From Cladorrhinum sp. PSN259 (lineage: Eukaryota > Ascomycota > Sordariomycetes > Sordariales > Podosporaceae), in assembly GCA_033725935.1 (NCBI GenBank), contig MU867067.1, forward strand, positions 310,001 to 374,000: 64,000 bases of DNA. The letters run 5' to 3'. The notes beneath the pieces are model-generated. The model had not been told where the DNA came from. It ran no database searches and saw nothing but the letters and a program-made list of their open reading frames with translations. The translations under genes were made by a program, and so were the position numbers. Shown piece after piece: positions 31,289 through 44,741 of the stretch. Position 1 is the stretch's first letter. Every line of letters begins with the position of its first letter.

Positions 31289-34200
31289 TAATCTCAAGCC
31301 AACTGTCAACTGCCGTAAGCGGTTCTCCAGACGGCGGGTAAAGGAGAACACAAGTCTGGCGCGAAGTTCGATAGTGGATGGTTGTAGTAACAGTCCCCGG
31401 CAGCGTGCAGGCGAGGGGGATGTGCAGGTGATGTACTTTGAAACCAGGCCGGTCGGTGACTGCAAGGACGAGATGGGGGACAAGTAAATAGCGCGGTCCC
31501 AAGGGCCCTCTTTGCTGATTGACAGAACACCTCTATCCACCAAACACAGATCCGGATCACCCTTCACCTGAATGAGGGCTGCTGACAAGGGACCGTGGAT
31601 AGCTTTGGTGCGGGCCGGGGTGGGTTGCGGGCCCAAACGCTAAAATCGAACACGACAGGCGAGGTGGTTCACGCAGACCAAGGGGGCTAGCGCAGCACGA
31701 TCAAAGAGCCCGCTCCCAGAAGGGGACTGGCTTTCGGGCGCGTGGGGTCGTGGGTTTTGTGGCTTTTCGCCTGCTTTGCTGGGGAAGCTCTCCTCGCCGA
31801 CTGCAGCAGCTGCAAATTCCCTCTCGACGGGCAGGACTAGGTAACGACTTCGGCGATGCCCAGGACGGACTTCGCCAAGCAGTGATGCGAGGGGCTAAAG
31901 CTTAGGTGCCGAGGATCAATTACCAAGAGTCAGTGTGGATGGTAGAGGTTGTTGTTGTTATTGCGACTTGACTGCTGGAAATGTCTTGCGTGTGTCTTGT
32001 GTTACTGTGAGCCCATCCGTGCCGATGTGATGTTGTTTTCTGATTTTCGGATCAGAGCTTTTCGAGTACAACACGGCCGGTCGAGTCCCAGGAAGTGACG
32101 TTGAGCAAGAGAAAATCGAGTTAGTGCGTGTGGGAAGGTCCCGATTTTATAGGACAAAAGGAAATTGAAATGGGGTTAAATTTCCATGAAAATTTGTACC
32201 GTAGGTATCGGTACAGCAACACACAGAGGAAACCCAGGTACCATTCTTCATTCACGCAGTGTCTCTCTGGGATACCGTCTGTCGCCAATCGAACAGAGAA
32301 ACAAACCTGGGCTGTCTGCCAGTTGCAGCGAAAGGATACATTGGAAGTGGGTCCAGAAGGTACGTACTATCCTGGTTTCCCCACTGTATTCCGATACAGT
32401 ATCTGGTATCCATCCTGCAGCAATCATTGCTCTGGTGGTTGTGCCTGCCACCTCTTTTGCCATTTTATTGCCAGGAGATACCAGGGTTTACCTAACTTTC
32501 TTTTTTGTGAACTTTGTATTCAAATGCATGTGAAAGAAAACCATGGAATTTAAACTTTGAATCTGGAAGTCAATCAATTCAATTAGTCAGGGCTAGAAGG
32601 ACCCGCTGATCCATGGAGACAAGCGGGCACTTGAAATGCTGGAATGAACGATTTTTTCCTGGAATATTTGTCTATCTTGTTCCAGCCACTGGACAATCCT
32701 AAAATTATATGTAGCAGGTCCAAGGTTCCAGGTCGCCGTTGACGTTATATTTTTCTTCCTTGCCCTCGGCCTTCCGGGTTTGGATTCCCCAGCAGTTGGT
32801 GGACGCTTATCAAAGTTTGGGGGCAGCCGTCATGCCCAGTCACAGCGACGGCAATCGCGCCAGCCATGCCTACATACCGCCGTACTTTTCCAGGAAGAGA
32901 AGTGGGTTATTTTGTTCCCAATTTTCTCCACATGAAGACCCCAAGCTTTGATGACTCGTGGGCACGCTTCCTCACAATCATACCTGAGCCAACCATTGCA
33001 GACTATTTAAACGCAATCCTCCCCTGCCAACAGGCATACAAGGTTGAAAATACACGGCCACTGTGGTGTTCAGAATACTCAACAGCAACAATCCTCCCTT
33101 CTGTGATCTATACAGGGTCGACGACTTCGACATGGCGAGCAGCTCATCTGCATTTAACTGAGGTTATTGTGCCTGGGTCGTGCTTTTTTTTTGTGTCTTG
33201 GTCTTGGGTCTCTGATGGGAAAAATGTCCCGACCAGGAAAGGTGGCGGGAGTGGAAGAAGGGATGCTGGAGTGTGGTGTGGCAAGAGACGCTCAAGATGA
33301 TTGGATGATATGAGGTAAATGCCATGAACGGATGCTGCACCTGTGGAGCCGTCTTGGAGTCTCGGTTTATTTCTCTGTTCGCACAGACCTGTCATCAACG
33401 AGAATGAGCAAACAGGGGACGGGATGCAAGAACCGGGGCTCTGTGACAATCCCAAAACAAAAAGGACATCGGGGATATCTCGTGATGCTCCCCCCCCCCC
33501 ATTGCAATTATCCGACCAAATGTCGGTCAGGGAAAAACATGGCAAAGATCAGTCCCGCCAGGAGGAAGAGAGATGTACGCGATCCATTTTTATGTGCCTT
33601 TTCCTCTAATCCAAAGTGACTGGTGTGTTCCGGGAGAGGTTGAAGACTTGGAGATGTGTGAGACGCGTGCCTGCTGCGTGGATGTAAAATTCGTAGATGT
33701 GGAGCATGCGGGTGTGTATTCTGTACTGGTAATGACAGAGGTGGACGGTGTGAGACACTGTGTACCTTCCCAGTGGCTGGGTGTGGATGCGACGATGATC
33801 TGATCGACACTCGTCGACTGCGAACTAACCCGATTGATGCAAGCAATGGTGATTGTGAGGGCAACACCGCGGCTACTCTCGCGAATGCGAGCATCTCTCC
33901 TGGCATTAGTCAACGAATTTGAACGTGCTCGTTCTCGCCTGTGACTCGACAGAGAAACAGGACTAAAAGGGCAAACTCGTCCCGGGTGGGTGATCCGGCC
34001 CCATTACTTGCCACATCTTTCAGCAGCAGTCAGTCCAAAAATTTATTTCTCGAGTACGTGTAGACAAACAAAGCTGCTGTAAGACTCTTCCAAGCCGGCG
34101 GGAGGCAAAGGATCAGTGGCCGAGGTTATTGTCTCTTGATGATGCAGTGCAGCGGTCCTCGCGACACAGCCAAGGCGCGGACCTCGAGGGATCTCAATTT

Positions 34201-37200
34201 TTTTTATAAAAAAATCTTCCAAAAGGAAAATGTTGCACGTGTAACGTGGTGATCGTGACAGCCTCGGATTCGCAGGTCCGATGTAAACAAGACGGTTGAA
34301 TTAAGGTTTAGCACCTGGGGATGCGGCGAGGCTAAAATAGCGGTTGGCGTTCAAGCTTGGAATTCAAAGATCCGACAAATCTGGGGCCGCTCGACTAAAC
34401 TGGGGACGGATGAACAAACCGGCGTGCTTTCAAAAGCGAACGGGGTTTGACGCCGTCGTGAGCCTAAAATGACCTTCGAAAGGGCAGGACTGTGCAGGGG
34501 AACTCTTGCGGCGAATTCGATGAAGTATACAGCAAAAAGGACCCCACCGAAAGTCTGTCCATTTTCACGTGTGGTGAATTTCAGGGTCTCATCTTGCGCG
34601 CACAAGAATACTTTCTCGATTTACAAGCCTCCCTAGCCAAGATAAAATTTTCTTCTTATTCGTACAAACAGCTCCGTTCGTGGCGAGTAGATGTTGCAAA
34701 TGAATATCAGGGTCCTCTGCTTGGTTGCTGAGAATTGCTCCACCAGGAAACTTGGAGCCCCATCCTATAACGGCTTGGAGGTTTTTGACCTCGCTGGTGT
34801 TCTGTGTGGGAAATATTATAGGACTACTGTAGATATCTACCCGTTTGGCTTAAACAGTTACGTGGCGATAAAAGTCTGGATTTGTAATTGTATTCGCGAC
34901 CAGTACCTCAATCAGGAAAAGGATACACAATATTCGACGGGTCGCTTATCACATCGGAATAGACGATACATCCAGCGGTCAAGCAGCCCAGAGCAGGACA
35001 GCCAATGAAGACCGGCTCCTCAAGGCGGTCTAGAACACATCAATCGTCGATGGAGCGAGACAAGCTGAAAGCCACGGCAATCTGCGAGCCGGGACCGGGC
35101 GGTGATCGCGGTGGTGTTTGTTGGAAGAAGATGCGACGAAGGACTTTGAAGGTGGTTCCCCGATTCTGCTGAGCGGGCAAGTCTCTGCTGCTGGTGTTCG
35201 CTCAGTGCCGCCGCTAAGAAGCTAGGGAGAAGATCCGTCAAAGAAAGACAACACTGATACAAGTTTGACAGATCTCTAGCGACCCGGTGGTCTGGATACA
35301 CTAAAACCGCGTGCGATGTCTTGGAAGGGCACGGTGCCCTCTGTCCCTCGTGCCGAAGGGGTTCCAAGCCACCGGAGCACACGCCGCCTGACCAACCACA
35401 GCTGAATTGACCGAATTTCATGATTACCTACACTGCATTCATTGATGAAAGACTTCCCGGTCAGGCTACCATCCAGCTCTGATGGATGAGTGAATGATGA
35501 CGAATCTCGATCGAAATATGCGCAAGAATATTAAAATAAAAAAGCAAGAATGACGCAGTAACAGGGTCACAAGGTGATAAAAACCGGCAGAGCGTGCAGA
35601 GGCGACATCCATCCGTGGATCCCAAAAGCTTAATGGGTGAACGGTCCGATCGCAACAGTCCCCGTTTTAAATCAACCGAGCCTTCGTATCACCCCACCGC
35701 CCATGTGTATGGTATGTAGTATATATGTGTACCACCGATCATCAGAAACCCTCGTAGTTGTATACACACCGGCCACGTGCTAGGGCAAATGGGAAGTCGG
35801 TGGCCTCGTGCAACCCTTCACTCGGGAACCGAGAGACCCGGTATGTCGTGTTCCGGTTGTTTGGAAAGGAAAATTCTTGGAAGAATGGCCCGAGTGCGCC
35901 CGACGGAAATGCCTGTTCCCTTGTTTCTTTTCTCGATCTTCGCCTTGCATGACAAGAAACCGCATCACTCATGATGAAAATAGTTTTCTTCTTTTTTCTT
36001 TCAAAATTTGAAAAGGGAGGACTGCGTAAGCGAGCGGCAAGTTTCATGAGAAAAAGAAGAAAAAGAGCGGTCGGAGAAAAGGAAAGGCACTGGAAGGTTG
36101 CCACTCAATGGTGACATGTCCGTACCTCTTACCTATTGGATATCAAAGAGCAATAATAACGAATGGACGGTCGGCCGGAACGGCTTTTTGGAAGAGCCAC
36201 CTCGGCCGAGAGATGTATGGGCCAAACCTGGAATGTTGCTGCGAGGTCGAGCTGTGCCTGGCTAACACGAGCCGCTTGGCCGGACTTGGAGATGGATGAC
36301 CAAATTCTGAAATCCCCAAAATCTGCAAAAAGGGACTTTGGCTTTATCTGGCCATAGTTTTCTCGCGAATCTGGCGCCAATGGCAGCACTTGCAGCATGA
36401 AGCTTTAGTGGACTGTAGCTCCTCCGTTTGCGGAAACCTCTAGTTTCTTTTTCTGGGTATATTTCTTTTCTTTTTCCTGTGTAATCCCACATAGACACAC
36501 ATCTCTCGCAGGTTGCCATCAACCGTCCAAAATCATGCCGTTTCTTTGGTCCCTGATAAGCAAACATTGCCTGTCATATTCAAGCAGGGTCGGCCAACCC
36601 CAGAACCACCCCTGTCATTATTGACCTGCCCCGCTCAAGACAGTGAAAGACCTTTCTTTCACACCGTGTTATCCACACATTGCGATACTATTTCCTAGTC
36701 AGGACTAGCGCGAGCCAGCTGGTCGGGGCAGGCAGATAAATCGAGCTTTGTTTCCTGCATCCCGACTCCCACCAAGGACATGCATCGACCCATCACCACC
36801 ACTCAAATGTGGAGGTTGCCTCCAACCCGGCAGCCGGGATGAGATGCGCTGCGCCAGTTGCGCCATGGGGGTACTAATTCCTGCGCCGTAAACAAATTCT
36901 TCACGTGTAATAGGACGACGAGTTCGGGACTCACGGAACTCGATGCAAAAGTTGGCGGTATGTATGCGTATTATTGGTATGCCGTAATTTGTTGTGACAG
37001 GCATGTTCATGGATGTTGCGGTGAGGAAACAAGCAGAAATTGTTAATTGATGAGCTGGGCCGTCTTTTACCGCGCACCGCGGCAGCCGTGACCATCTGGG
37101 CACATGATGCATGCTGCTGAACCGACTGATCCCAGCCCAACGTCCCTTCGCGAAAAGGTGTGCGGAGCGGAGGCTTGACTGTGAGTTACCTGATGGGCCA

Positions 37201-39616
37201 TTGGACGGAAATGGCCGATGAAAAAAAAAAATTTGATGGATGTCGGAAGACACCTGGGCTCCGGTTGTCGGTCTGCACGGAGCAGCACCGGACAAAACCA
37301 AGCTTGCATGATGAATTACTAAAATTCTAAATTATTACTACGAAATCTTTGTTGATGCAGTTAGTTCTCGATAGCTTCAGAAAGACAAGGGCCTCCAAAA
37401 ATCACAAGAAAAACTGGGCAGAGCCCAGCCCAAAGCACAGACGGACAGGGCACCTTCCCGACCTCCGCTTTTCTGAAAATCAATGTTCCCAAAGCCTGCG
37501 CTGCGTCCTCCGGGGCACAGATGCAGGCCGGCTAACCGAAATGGGCAAGCCGACTACCCTACCCAGCTGTTCTTGAGCGCCATGTTTTACGGTTGCATCG
37601 TGCAAAGTCAATGGGCGCATACGCTTTCCAGGTGCCCAAATGTTTGTTGCTCATGACCCTGTCTGTATTGGACTTCAATGACCAAATCCCCCAGTTCGTA
37701 GACTTGTGATGTATCACAACCGCGAAATGTTGCGACCAACGAATGGGGTTTGAAATGGCAGCAATGGTGGTGGTGGCTTGAGATGCAAAAAACATGCCTG
37801 AATAGGCTAAACCGAGCATTAGCGCCATGGTTTCCATCAGGTCGGTACCCTCCCGTCACTGGCAGAAGAGACGGCTTGTTCCCAAGAGACGGGAAGTGCG
37901 CCCAAGTATTGGGGGCCGTTCAATATTCCGTGCAGTTTGTCCAGAAGCTTGAATTAGAAGGATTTTAGAACATCCAACTTTCTCAGCTTTGCTTTCCCCC
38001 GACGGCAATGCTGACTGCTGGGCTGACTGTTGCTCCTGCCTCGCGTGGCCTTGAGGCTTTCCGCCGGCGCCGATACGGCAAACAGAGGGAACCTTGGAAG
38101 GTGTCACCTCTCTGATCTGTCCACTGATCTGGGGTTAAAACTGTGCAACTTCCAGATGCAGCTGCTGCAATGCACGTGACGAAGGCAATATCACCTCCTG
38201 CCTGCAGGACGCAGCTTCCTGATTTCTCCAGCTCCGAATTGTCCTCAACTGCACACTGTGGCAGCCTGTGATGTGCCCTAGTATGTGCCATGTTTCGGTT
38301 TCGGCTGGACATGCCCGTCGTTCGGTCGCCTCAGGCTGGGAAATTGGTAAATTCCATCCAGAACACCGTACCATAGAAGGTACACCATCTCCCATCTTTC
38401 CTGCAATCCTGCACCCCGGCGCTTGTAAAAGGAATAACTATTATACACGCTCTTTCTCTCATCTGCTCGGCAACGTTTTTTCCCGAAATGCGCCAATAGT
38501 GCGCGTGCACAAGCAAATCACCAACTGGCAGCAGGTCTCCGTATTCGTACTTGCTGTGATAATAATATCGGGACAGTGTTGCCGTGTGTGTGCGTGCACA
38601 CCACCATCACGGTGACCATGCCTATCATGCAGCATCCTGCTTTCGGAAGCCTGGGAATCAGGCGTGTCAGTTTCCCCTCTTCTCGTCGTTCTCATCTGAT
38701 TTCTCCGTAATCTGATTTGATATCTTGGCACACTTCGAAGAAACACAACATCCTCCGCACCCACTCATTCCGCATTCGCTTTGGGTTTCTTAGTCCGTGT
38801 GGCCGTTGACCCCTGCTGGCTTCAACCCCAAACGCCCACACCGTACCGGGTTCAAGGGTGTAGAAGGTGGGCACGGGCGGTCAACCACGCCGCCAAAGGA
38901 ATGTGGGCGGAACCTCATCACGGCATGCTTGGTCCGGGTTTTAGAGCACGGCCAAGCGGGGAAGCACATTGATTCGACAGAGCGCCGACGAGGGGGCATT
39001 CAAGGGCCCGCCTAGCTCGCTTGCTTGTACGATTTTGGGACATCTGATGGTAAGTTGATCTCCGTGTCTGGTTCCCTTCATGTTCCCAAGCAACATCCTG
39101 CTCCGCGGGGCAATTCATCCAGGGATTATCTGGGGGTTCCGAACACGCTGCTTTGCTGAAGAATAGAAGAATGACAGCTTGGCGGTAGTTGTGGAGATGC
39201 AATCAAAATGAAAAGGAGACTAACCTGCTCAGTTACAAGCCTAGGAAATATTACGCACAGTGCAATCAACGTTCATGTTCAGCTAGTAACTCGTGGACTC
39301 ACCAGTAATGCCTGCTAGCCCCCAGGTTACCCGTACCATACCCAACACTACACCTACAGCCACCCGGTTGTGTAGATGGACATGACCGCCAGCTTCTCCA
39401 AACCGCGCCGCAGGTGTGCTTGCCAGCCCTAATTCACCTGGTCAGTTTCTCGGAAAGGAGGGATGCAAGTTGGCGAGGACATGCATTCAAGATATGACCT
39501 GGTATCACCTGCTCATGCGCATCTCACCGGAAATCTTCGCCGTTAATATGTGAAATTCAGGTTTCCTGGACACTGAATTGATGAGCTTGGCATGTATGCG
39601 TTCCGGCAGGCAAACG

Positions 39617-39668
39617 CAGTGGAGGCTTGACAGAAGCAATGACAGTGGAGGCTTGACAGAAGCAATGA
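39617..39668. repeat. 26-bp perfect tandem duplication
   Basis: Two identical adjacent 26-bp copies starting CAGTGGAGGCTTGACAG. Confidence 0.95.
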
Positions 39669-42600
39669 CAGCCCCATGGGCGATCGCGATTGGCAGCCGG
39701 GATCGCCGACTCTCTGCTTCATTTCACGACAACATGGACGCACAAGGGCGTCTCCTAGTTCAACAAAAAAAACCTCTGCTGAGAGACATCATGCAAGTCG
39801 AAAATTAGGCGTCGTCAGATCTGCAATAGCACATGTGGCTCGATAGTAGCGTAAGATCTTAGTCTTAAACCCGGCCAACCGTTTGTCAAGAGCCGTCTGG
39901 CGTTTCCAGCCAAGGAGAAATCGCCAGTGGTGGTACAGAGTCACTTTGCATGTCTTTAGCACCAATACAGTACTGCTACTCCGATGCTATTCACTCCCAT
40001 CACCAGAGTGTCGATTTCACCTCCGATATGTTTAGTTTTGCTCGGATATACGCTCCGCAATATGGAGTCAGAACAGCTTCACGTCATCTACGTCACGGTT
40101 GACGTGTTCCGGTGATACATGGATGGTCCCTACTTTTTCGGACAGTGTGACCGCTGACTCCAGATTTCTGTTGTTGCGAAACTCCACCCCCCGGATACGC
40201 AAACATGTTCCCCTTGATTACGGAGGTAGGTTTGCGGAAAGGGGACATGACAACAACAAGACAGGCAGCAAAACGCAACAAAGGCAACAAAAAACAACAC
40301 ACGACATGTAGTAGTACGCGAGGGTCGTATCGTGTCGAGATCCGATGCCTCCACCGTCAACCAGGCAGAAAGAGGCACCCACCCAGCATTGAGATTATAG
40401 AGTGGATATTGACCCAAACAAGACAGCAAAGACTCAGCTTGGCAATGGTTGAATAGCTGCGCTTCCTCAATCCCGTCATTTGCTAGGCTACCGCGGATCC
40501 CCCGACGATGAGCGACGAGGACAGTAGACTAGTGTCAAATGAATCTGCCCCTCCCACGCGATAATGATCATTTGTCAAGCATTGTCGGAAAGGAGCGATC
40601 GAGAGTCGTCGCACTGGGGTACATGAGACGGCTGATGATCGCGTCCCTGGCCACCCAATGCGCTGGGTTGCTTTCCCCTTTGCATGCCGTCTGGAAGCAT
40701 CTTGGGAGCCGTGCTGCACGATACCACGTCTCCTATCGGACCCTTCCCGCACGCCATGGCCCCAGCCGTAAGGAACGCACTAAGACCCGAAGCTGCTGTG
40801 GAAGCAGAAAGGCGCACAATAAACCCTCCAGGCGCGCTGAGTAGGCGATCCGTATCACTGGGAAAGCACACCATAAAGTGATAGGACACTAAGCCCTGTG
40901 CCGCCATCTCAAAAAGGATAATCCCAACTGTCCCCTGGAACCCAGCAGCAGTGCCCACATCCTGGCATCCACTGACCGCCGGTCACATCGGCTAGTGCAG
41001 TTGTTGCAACACAGCACGCCTCCAAGGGGGTTGGGTGAGGGACTAGGATGAGGAGGGGGCAGCAGTGACCAATTCCGGGAAAGAAAACACGACGATGGCG
41101 AAAGATCCACTACGGGGTTGTGGTGCGAGCCAAGATGAGTGTCAGAGCCCCAACAATGCGGAGATGTTGGGCCGGGGGTGGTTGGAAGATGAGGAAGGAC
41201 GAGGCGAGAGTGGAATAGAGAAACAGAAGACAGAGGGAGAAATGGGGAGATGGAGAGGGGCTGAGGGGGGTGAGGGTGGTCTCGAGGTCAGATTCATACA
41301 GGACCGGATAACGTACGGGTACTTTTGTCTACTGGGTCAAGGATCTGCCTCGTTCTTGCGTCCTGGCAGAGAGGGGAACACTCGAGATATTCTTACCCCT
41401 CCGCCGTCGCCGTCGTCGTCGCCGTCGCTCTTACAACAGGCATGTATTGTACACATTACTTTTCCGCCTCCACCTTCCGTTGTAACGCTGGCCCCGGATG
41501 CTTGGAATTTTTACTCGGCCGAGTGGTGGTTGATTCCACTGCTTTTGGGTATCAAACCAACCTCGATCGGTCGAGGCTTTGTTCGGCAGTGCCTGTGAAC
41601 CAGCTGTTTTGCGAAACTGAGCAACCCTTGAGGCGGTGTGGCGGCGGGTTGCAACAGTGGCATGGGTGTTGCAGCGGAGGGAAAACCAGTCTAAGCTACG
41701 CAAGCGGGGCGATGTGGGAAAGACTTTCTTTTTGTGATTGATGTTGGGCATGAGTGCGGAGATCATTTGATTTTCTTTGGCAGACCCACTCGGTAGCGCC
41801 TGCGGCTCCGGAGGACGCGCCGCTATCTTGTCGTTGGCTTTCTCTTTATGTTTTTTTGTTGTCTGAACGGCTTCAAGTGTCTTCTGCCTACCGGATCGAT
41901 AGCTTGCCACGCGTGATGAGAAACTCTGTGTGCAAACCCCCCGGGTTTTGCTTGCTTTCCATCTTTGTCCCGTCCGGCAGAACTTGGCCGCCACGTTCCC
42001 ACCATAGGGACGTCACGCGCTGATGATGATGAAGCCTGGGGATGGTGATGATCAGGTTGTCAGATGAGGATCACTCAAGGTGTTTGAGCTAAAACTGCTT
42101 GGTTACTATTGTCCCGACTCTTCGGTTCTGAAGAAGCCTAATGGCCATTCTGAAGAAGTAACTTTCATGATTCTAAGGTTCTTGTGGCTCTGAACAACCT
42201 TGACGGCCATACAGGAAGATCTTGAATCATCCGTTCATGGTCTGCGACCATGCCTCGTTTCTCGATGGTTCCGTGTTTGGTCATCTGTTGAACGGAATCC
42301 CACACTTGTGCAAGAACGAATCCAGAAAAGACTAGAAGCGGTTTCGATGATAAAAGATAACGTCTGCGCAGCCATTGAGTGGGGTTCGCCGTCATCTCCA
42401 GACAATTGTTCGACAAGCAGTCTCGCTGACAAGGCTCGCGGGGATATGCGAGTACTTTTCAATGCCATTCAATCTTGATGATACCGTACATCTGAATCAC
42501 AGCAAAACCTTATTCAGTTGGTGAGCACGAGAGGCAGATTTCACCACAGCCCTCTGGGCCGCCATGTAAGCCACAATGAGTAAATATAGCAGGCTTTCTA

Positions 42601-43828
42601 TTGACATCACCAAGGTGAAGGCCCTCTGGCACCCGATGCGTCGAATTCATGTACTTTTGGGGATTGTCCGATGTGTCAAGAAATCTAGGCTTGAGTATGG
42701 ATGCCGGCCGGCGTTTCTTGTTTCGAGGGGCAGGCTCAAGGAATCTATCTGGCTTGATTACATAAGAACCCCGGAGCTCCGATATGAAGCATATGATGAT
42801 GGCTTGAACGAACCTCGGGATCTCAGTCTTCGGCTTGGGGCCAGGAGGTTCAGAATGACTGCAACTCGAGAAGTAGACCCCTGAGCGCCTCAAGCTCTGC
42901 TTACTGACTCGCCACGTTTCGAGTAGGTAGCCTCCTCCTTCCAATACGCGCAAAATCGCAAATCACCAGTCAGATCATCGGCATCTCAAAGTCTTGTTTG
43001 TGTCAGTGCTGTGCTACTGCCGCGTCATAATGATGGTGGGTTGGCACTGATACCCAGTTCGAGGAGGCAAGCCAAATTCTTTTTGTTATCTTTAAAGAGT
43101 CACGCGTAAAAAAGCGAGGCGCCATAGGAAACTCGTTTGAGGCGGATCTCCAGGAGACTTCCATCGTAAACAAAGTTTTTTTTTTTTAACTTGTAATACA
43201 AGGGATAGGCGGTGTTGCCTTTGCTGCAGATTCCATCAAAGCCCAACTTTCAGCCATCACTGGATCACATGTGGTGAATCTGCTCGGAAGCCGCCTGCGC
43301 GTCTGTTGCTCTTCTTTTGACGTTATAATCTGACCGTTCGCGTTTGTTTGGTTTCGAATGCCCCTCGACTCGCACAACGGCCCAGCCGAGCCTGAACCTT
43401 GTCGGCTGGGGAACGGTTGTTGCCCACGGCGTGGCCGACGACTGGTGGATAGGATGTCTTGTCATGCATCTGGAGATGTGCGAGGACACGACCAAACGCC
43501 ATGGAGGGAAGGGAGTCATGATCAAAAACGATCGAGGACGGAAACTTTGTGAAAGCTACTGCATGATAATCATCAGCGATGGGACGCATGATTCCTCGAC
43601 AGAATCATGTTTATCTCTGTGATCATGTATCTCCGTGGGTTTTGTGAATTCTTACGTGAGAGGGTATGGAAAGTTTGATAGCCATCGAGATTTCTGATAC
43701 TGATTACCTTGATGGTCACTCTTGATTGATAATAAAATCCTATATAACAACACTGTTCTCGTCGTCTTCTGTCGGATAGATAGCTGAAAGGTTCTTTCTT
43801 TTGTCTTTTTTTAATTTGCCATGTCAGA

Positions 43829-43842
43829 TATATATATATATG
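43829..43842. repeat. (AT)n microsatellite
   Basis: Short ATATAT run. A second AT-rich run lies at about 43927-43943. Confidence 0.8.
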
Positions 43843-44252
43843 ACCCCCCGTTTCGTTTCTGTCAAAAAGCTCATACCCATCATAGCTCATGCCTACCAGA
43901 GGGATTTCAAGTGTCTGATGGAGAGAGATATATATATTTATATAGAAGGAACAAGTTCATCATATCACCAACAACAACAGCCAGAAGGACCTCACCAAAG
44001 ATGGGAAGAAAGCAATACAAACCCGTCCTTGTTTGTTATTGTTATCATTATTTTTTTATTTTTTTAGAGAAGCAGTGGAAGCAAGCAAAAGCCAAGTACA
44101 TGTATCATAGAATACCTAGATAGTTCTAGTTCCAGTTCTACAGACATTTGATTCCCTTCGAGACATTTTGATTGTGTCCAAGAGAAAGTGTTTTATCCAA
44201 ACCAAACCAATATATAAATATAATTCTGTCTTTAGATTCTTCTTCTTCTTCT

Positions 44253-44741
44253 TTAAACAAAACTCCACTCAACCTCGGTCCTTCCCAGCCCCAGATCCCC
44301 CGCAATCTCCCTAAACACCTTCTCGCTCACGTCGATCCCCGATTTGGGGCACGAAGGGCACTTGTCTCGGACGGTGGCCGTCACTTCCTTCCCGTTGCCG
44401 CCCTTGATCGATATCTTGCGTCCGCACATCTTACCCCCTCCCGAAGAGGGCATGAGGGCCGCGGAGAGGGCTACTATGTTGTGCGAGCCCCCCTTGCCGC
44501 TGTCGTCGTGGCCGCAGGCTCCCGGGCCTACGTCGTAGTAGGTCATGTGGCCGCGGTAGGTGTTGTGCTTTGTGTTGGTATCGTGTTGCTGCTGGCAATT
44601 GCTGCTGCGGGCGGAGGTGATGGTTACTTCGTTAGGGTCGGGGACGGCGGGGACGGTGGTGATGGGGATTGCGGCGGCGAGAGTGGAGAGGAGGGTGAGG
44701 AAGGAGATGGCGGTGGCGGTGGTGGTGGTGGTTGTCTTCAT
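44253..44741 (-). CDS. Secreted double-psi beta-barrel (RlpA-like/barwin-related) protein
   Basis: This 162-residue protein has an N-terminal signal peptide: a Thr-rich start, then the hydrophobic AISFLTLLSTLAAA, with likely cleavage near 24. A small double-psi beta-barrel domain follows, as in RlpA-like, barwin and expansin domain-1 proteins. Motifs are GHMTYYDVGPGACGHDD at about 65-80, NIVALSAALM, CGRKISIKG, and VRDKCPSCPKSGIDVS with EKVFREIAGDLG at the C-terminal end. Cysteines are positioned for disulphides. The barrel ends in VEWSFV, so there is no carbohydrate-binding domain. Such small secreted proteins occur widely in fungi; members act on cell-wall material or as protease inhibitors or effectors, and none of these roles can be assigned here. 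The gene borders the 13-kb gene-free stretch. Single exon. Confidence 0.88.
   Translation of the reverse strand: MKTTTTTTATAISFLTLLSTLAAAIPITTVPAVPDPNEVTITSARSSNCQQQHDTNTKHNTYRGHMTYYDVGPGACGHDDSGKGGSHNIVALSAALMPSSGGGKMCGRKISIKGGNGKEVTATVRDKCPSCPKSGIDVSEKVFREIAGDLGLGRTEVEWSFV

Larger units (their letters stand above)
31289..44252. other. About 13 kb without a supported gene
   Basis: This lies between the Con7-like gene (transcribed leftward) and the secreted double-psi beta-barrel gene. Many frames of 60-200 codons occur on both strands, but they overlap each other, lack family motifs and start at non-ATG codons or poor contexts. The left part is probably the large regulatory region and leader of the Con7-like gene. 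A poly(C) run lies near 33490, a 26-bp duplication at 39617 and AT dinucleotide runs near 43830. A possible gene remnant lies at about 42.2-42.9 kb. Confidence 0.5.

Noticed and set aside
32128..32553. 141-codon plus-strand frame upstream of the Con7-like gene
   Set aside because: No motif is seen, Cys/Trp use is irregular, and several other frames are open over the same interval.
36705..37301. 198-codon minus-strand frame
   Set aside because: Composition is not protein-like, no motif or splice partner is seen, and overlapping frames of similar size occur on the other strand.
41065..41994. 177-codon plus-strand and 187-codon minus-strand frames
   Set aside because: They overlap antisense to each other in Gly/Glu- or Lys/Arg-rich low-complexity sequence, with no family signal.
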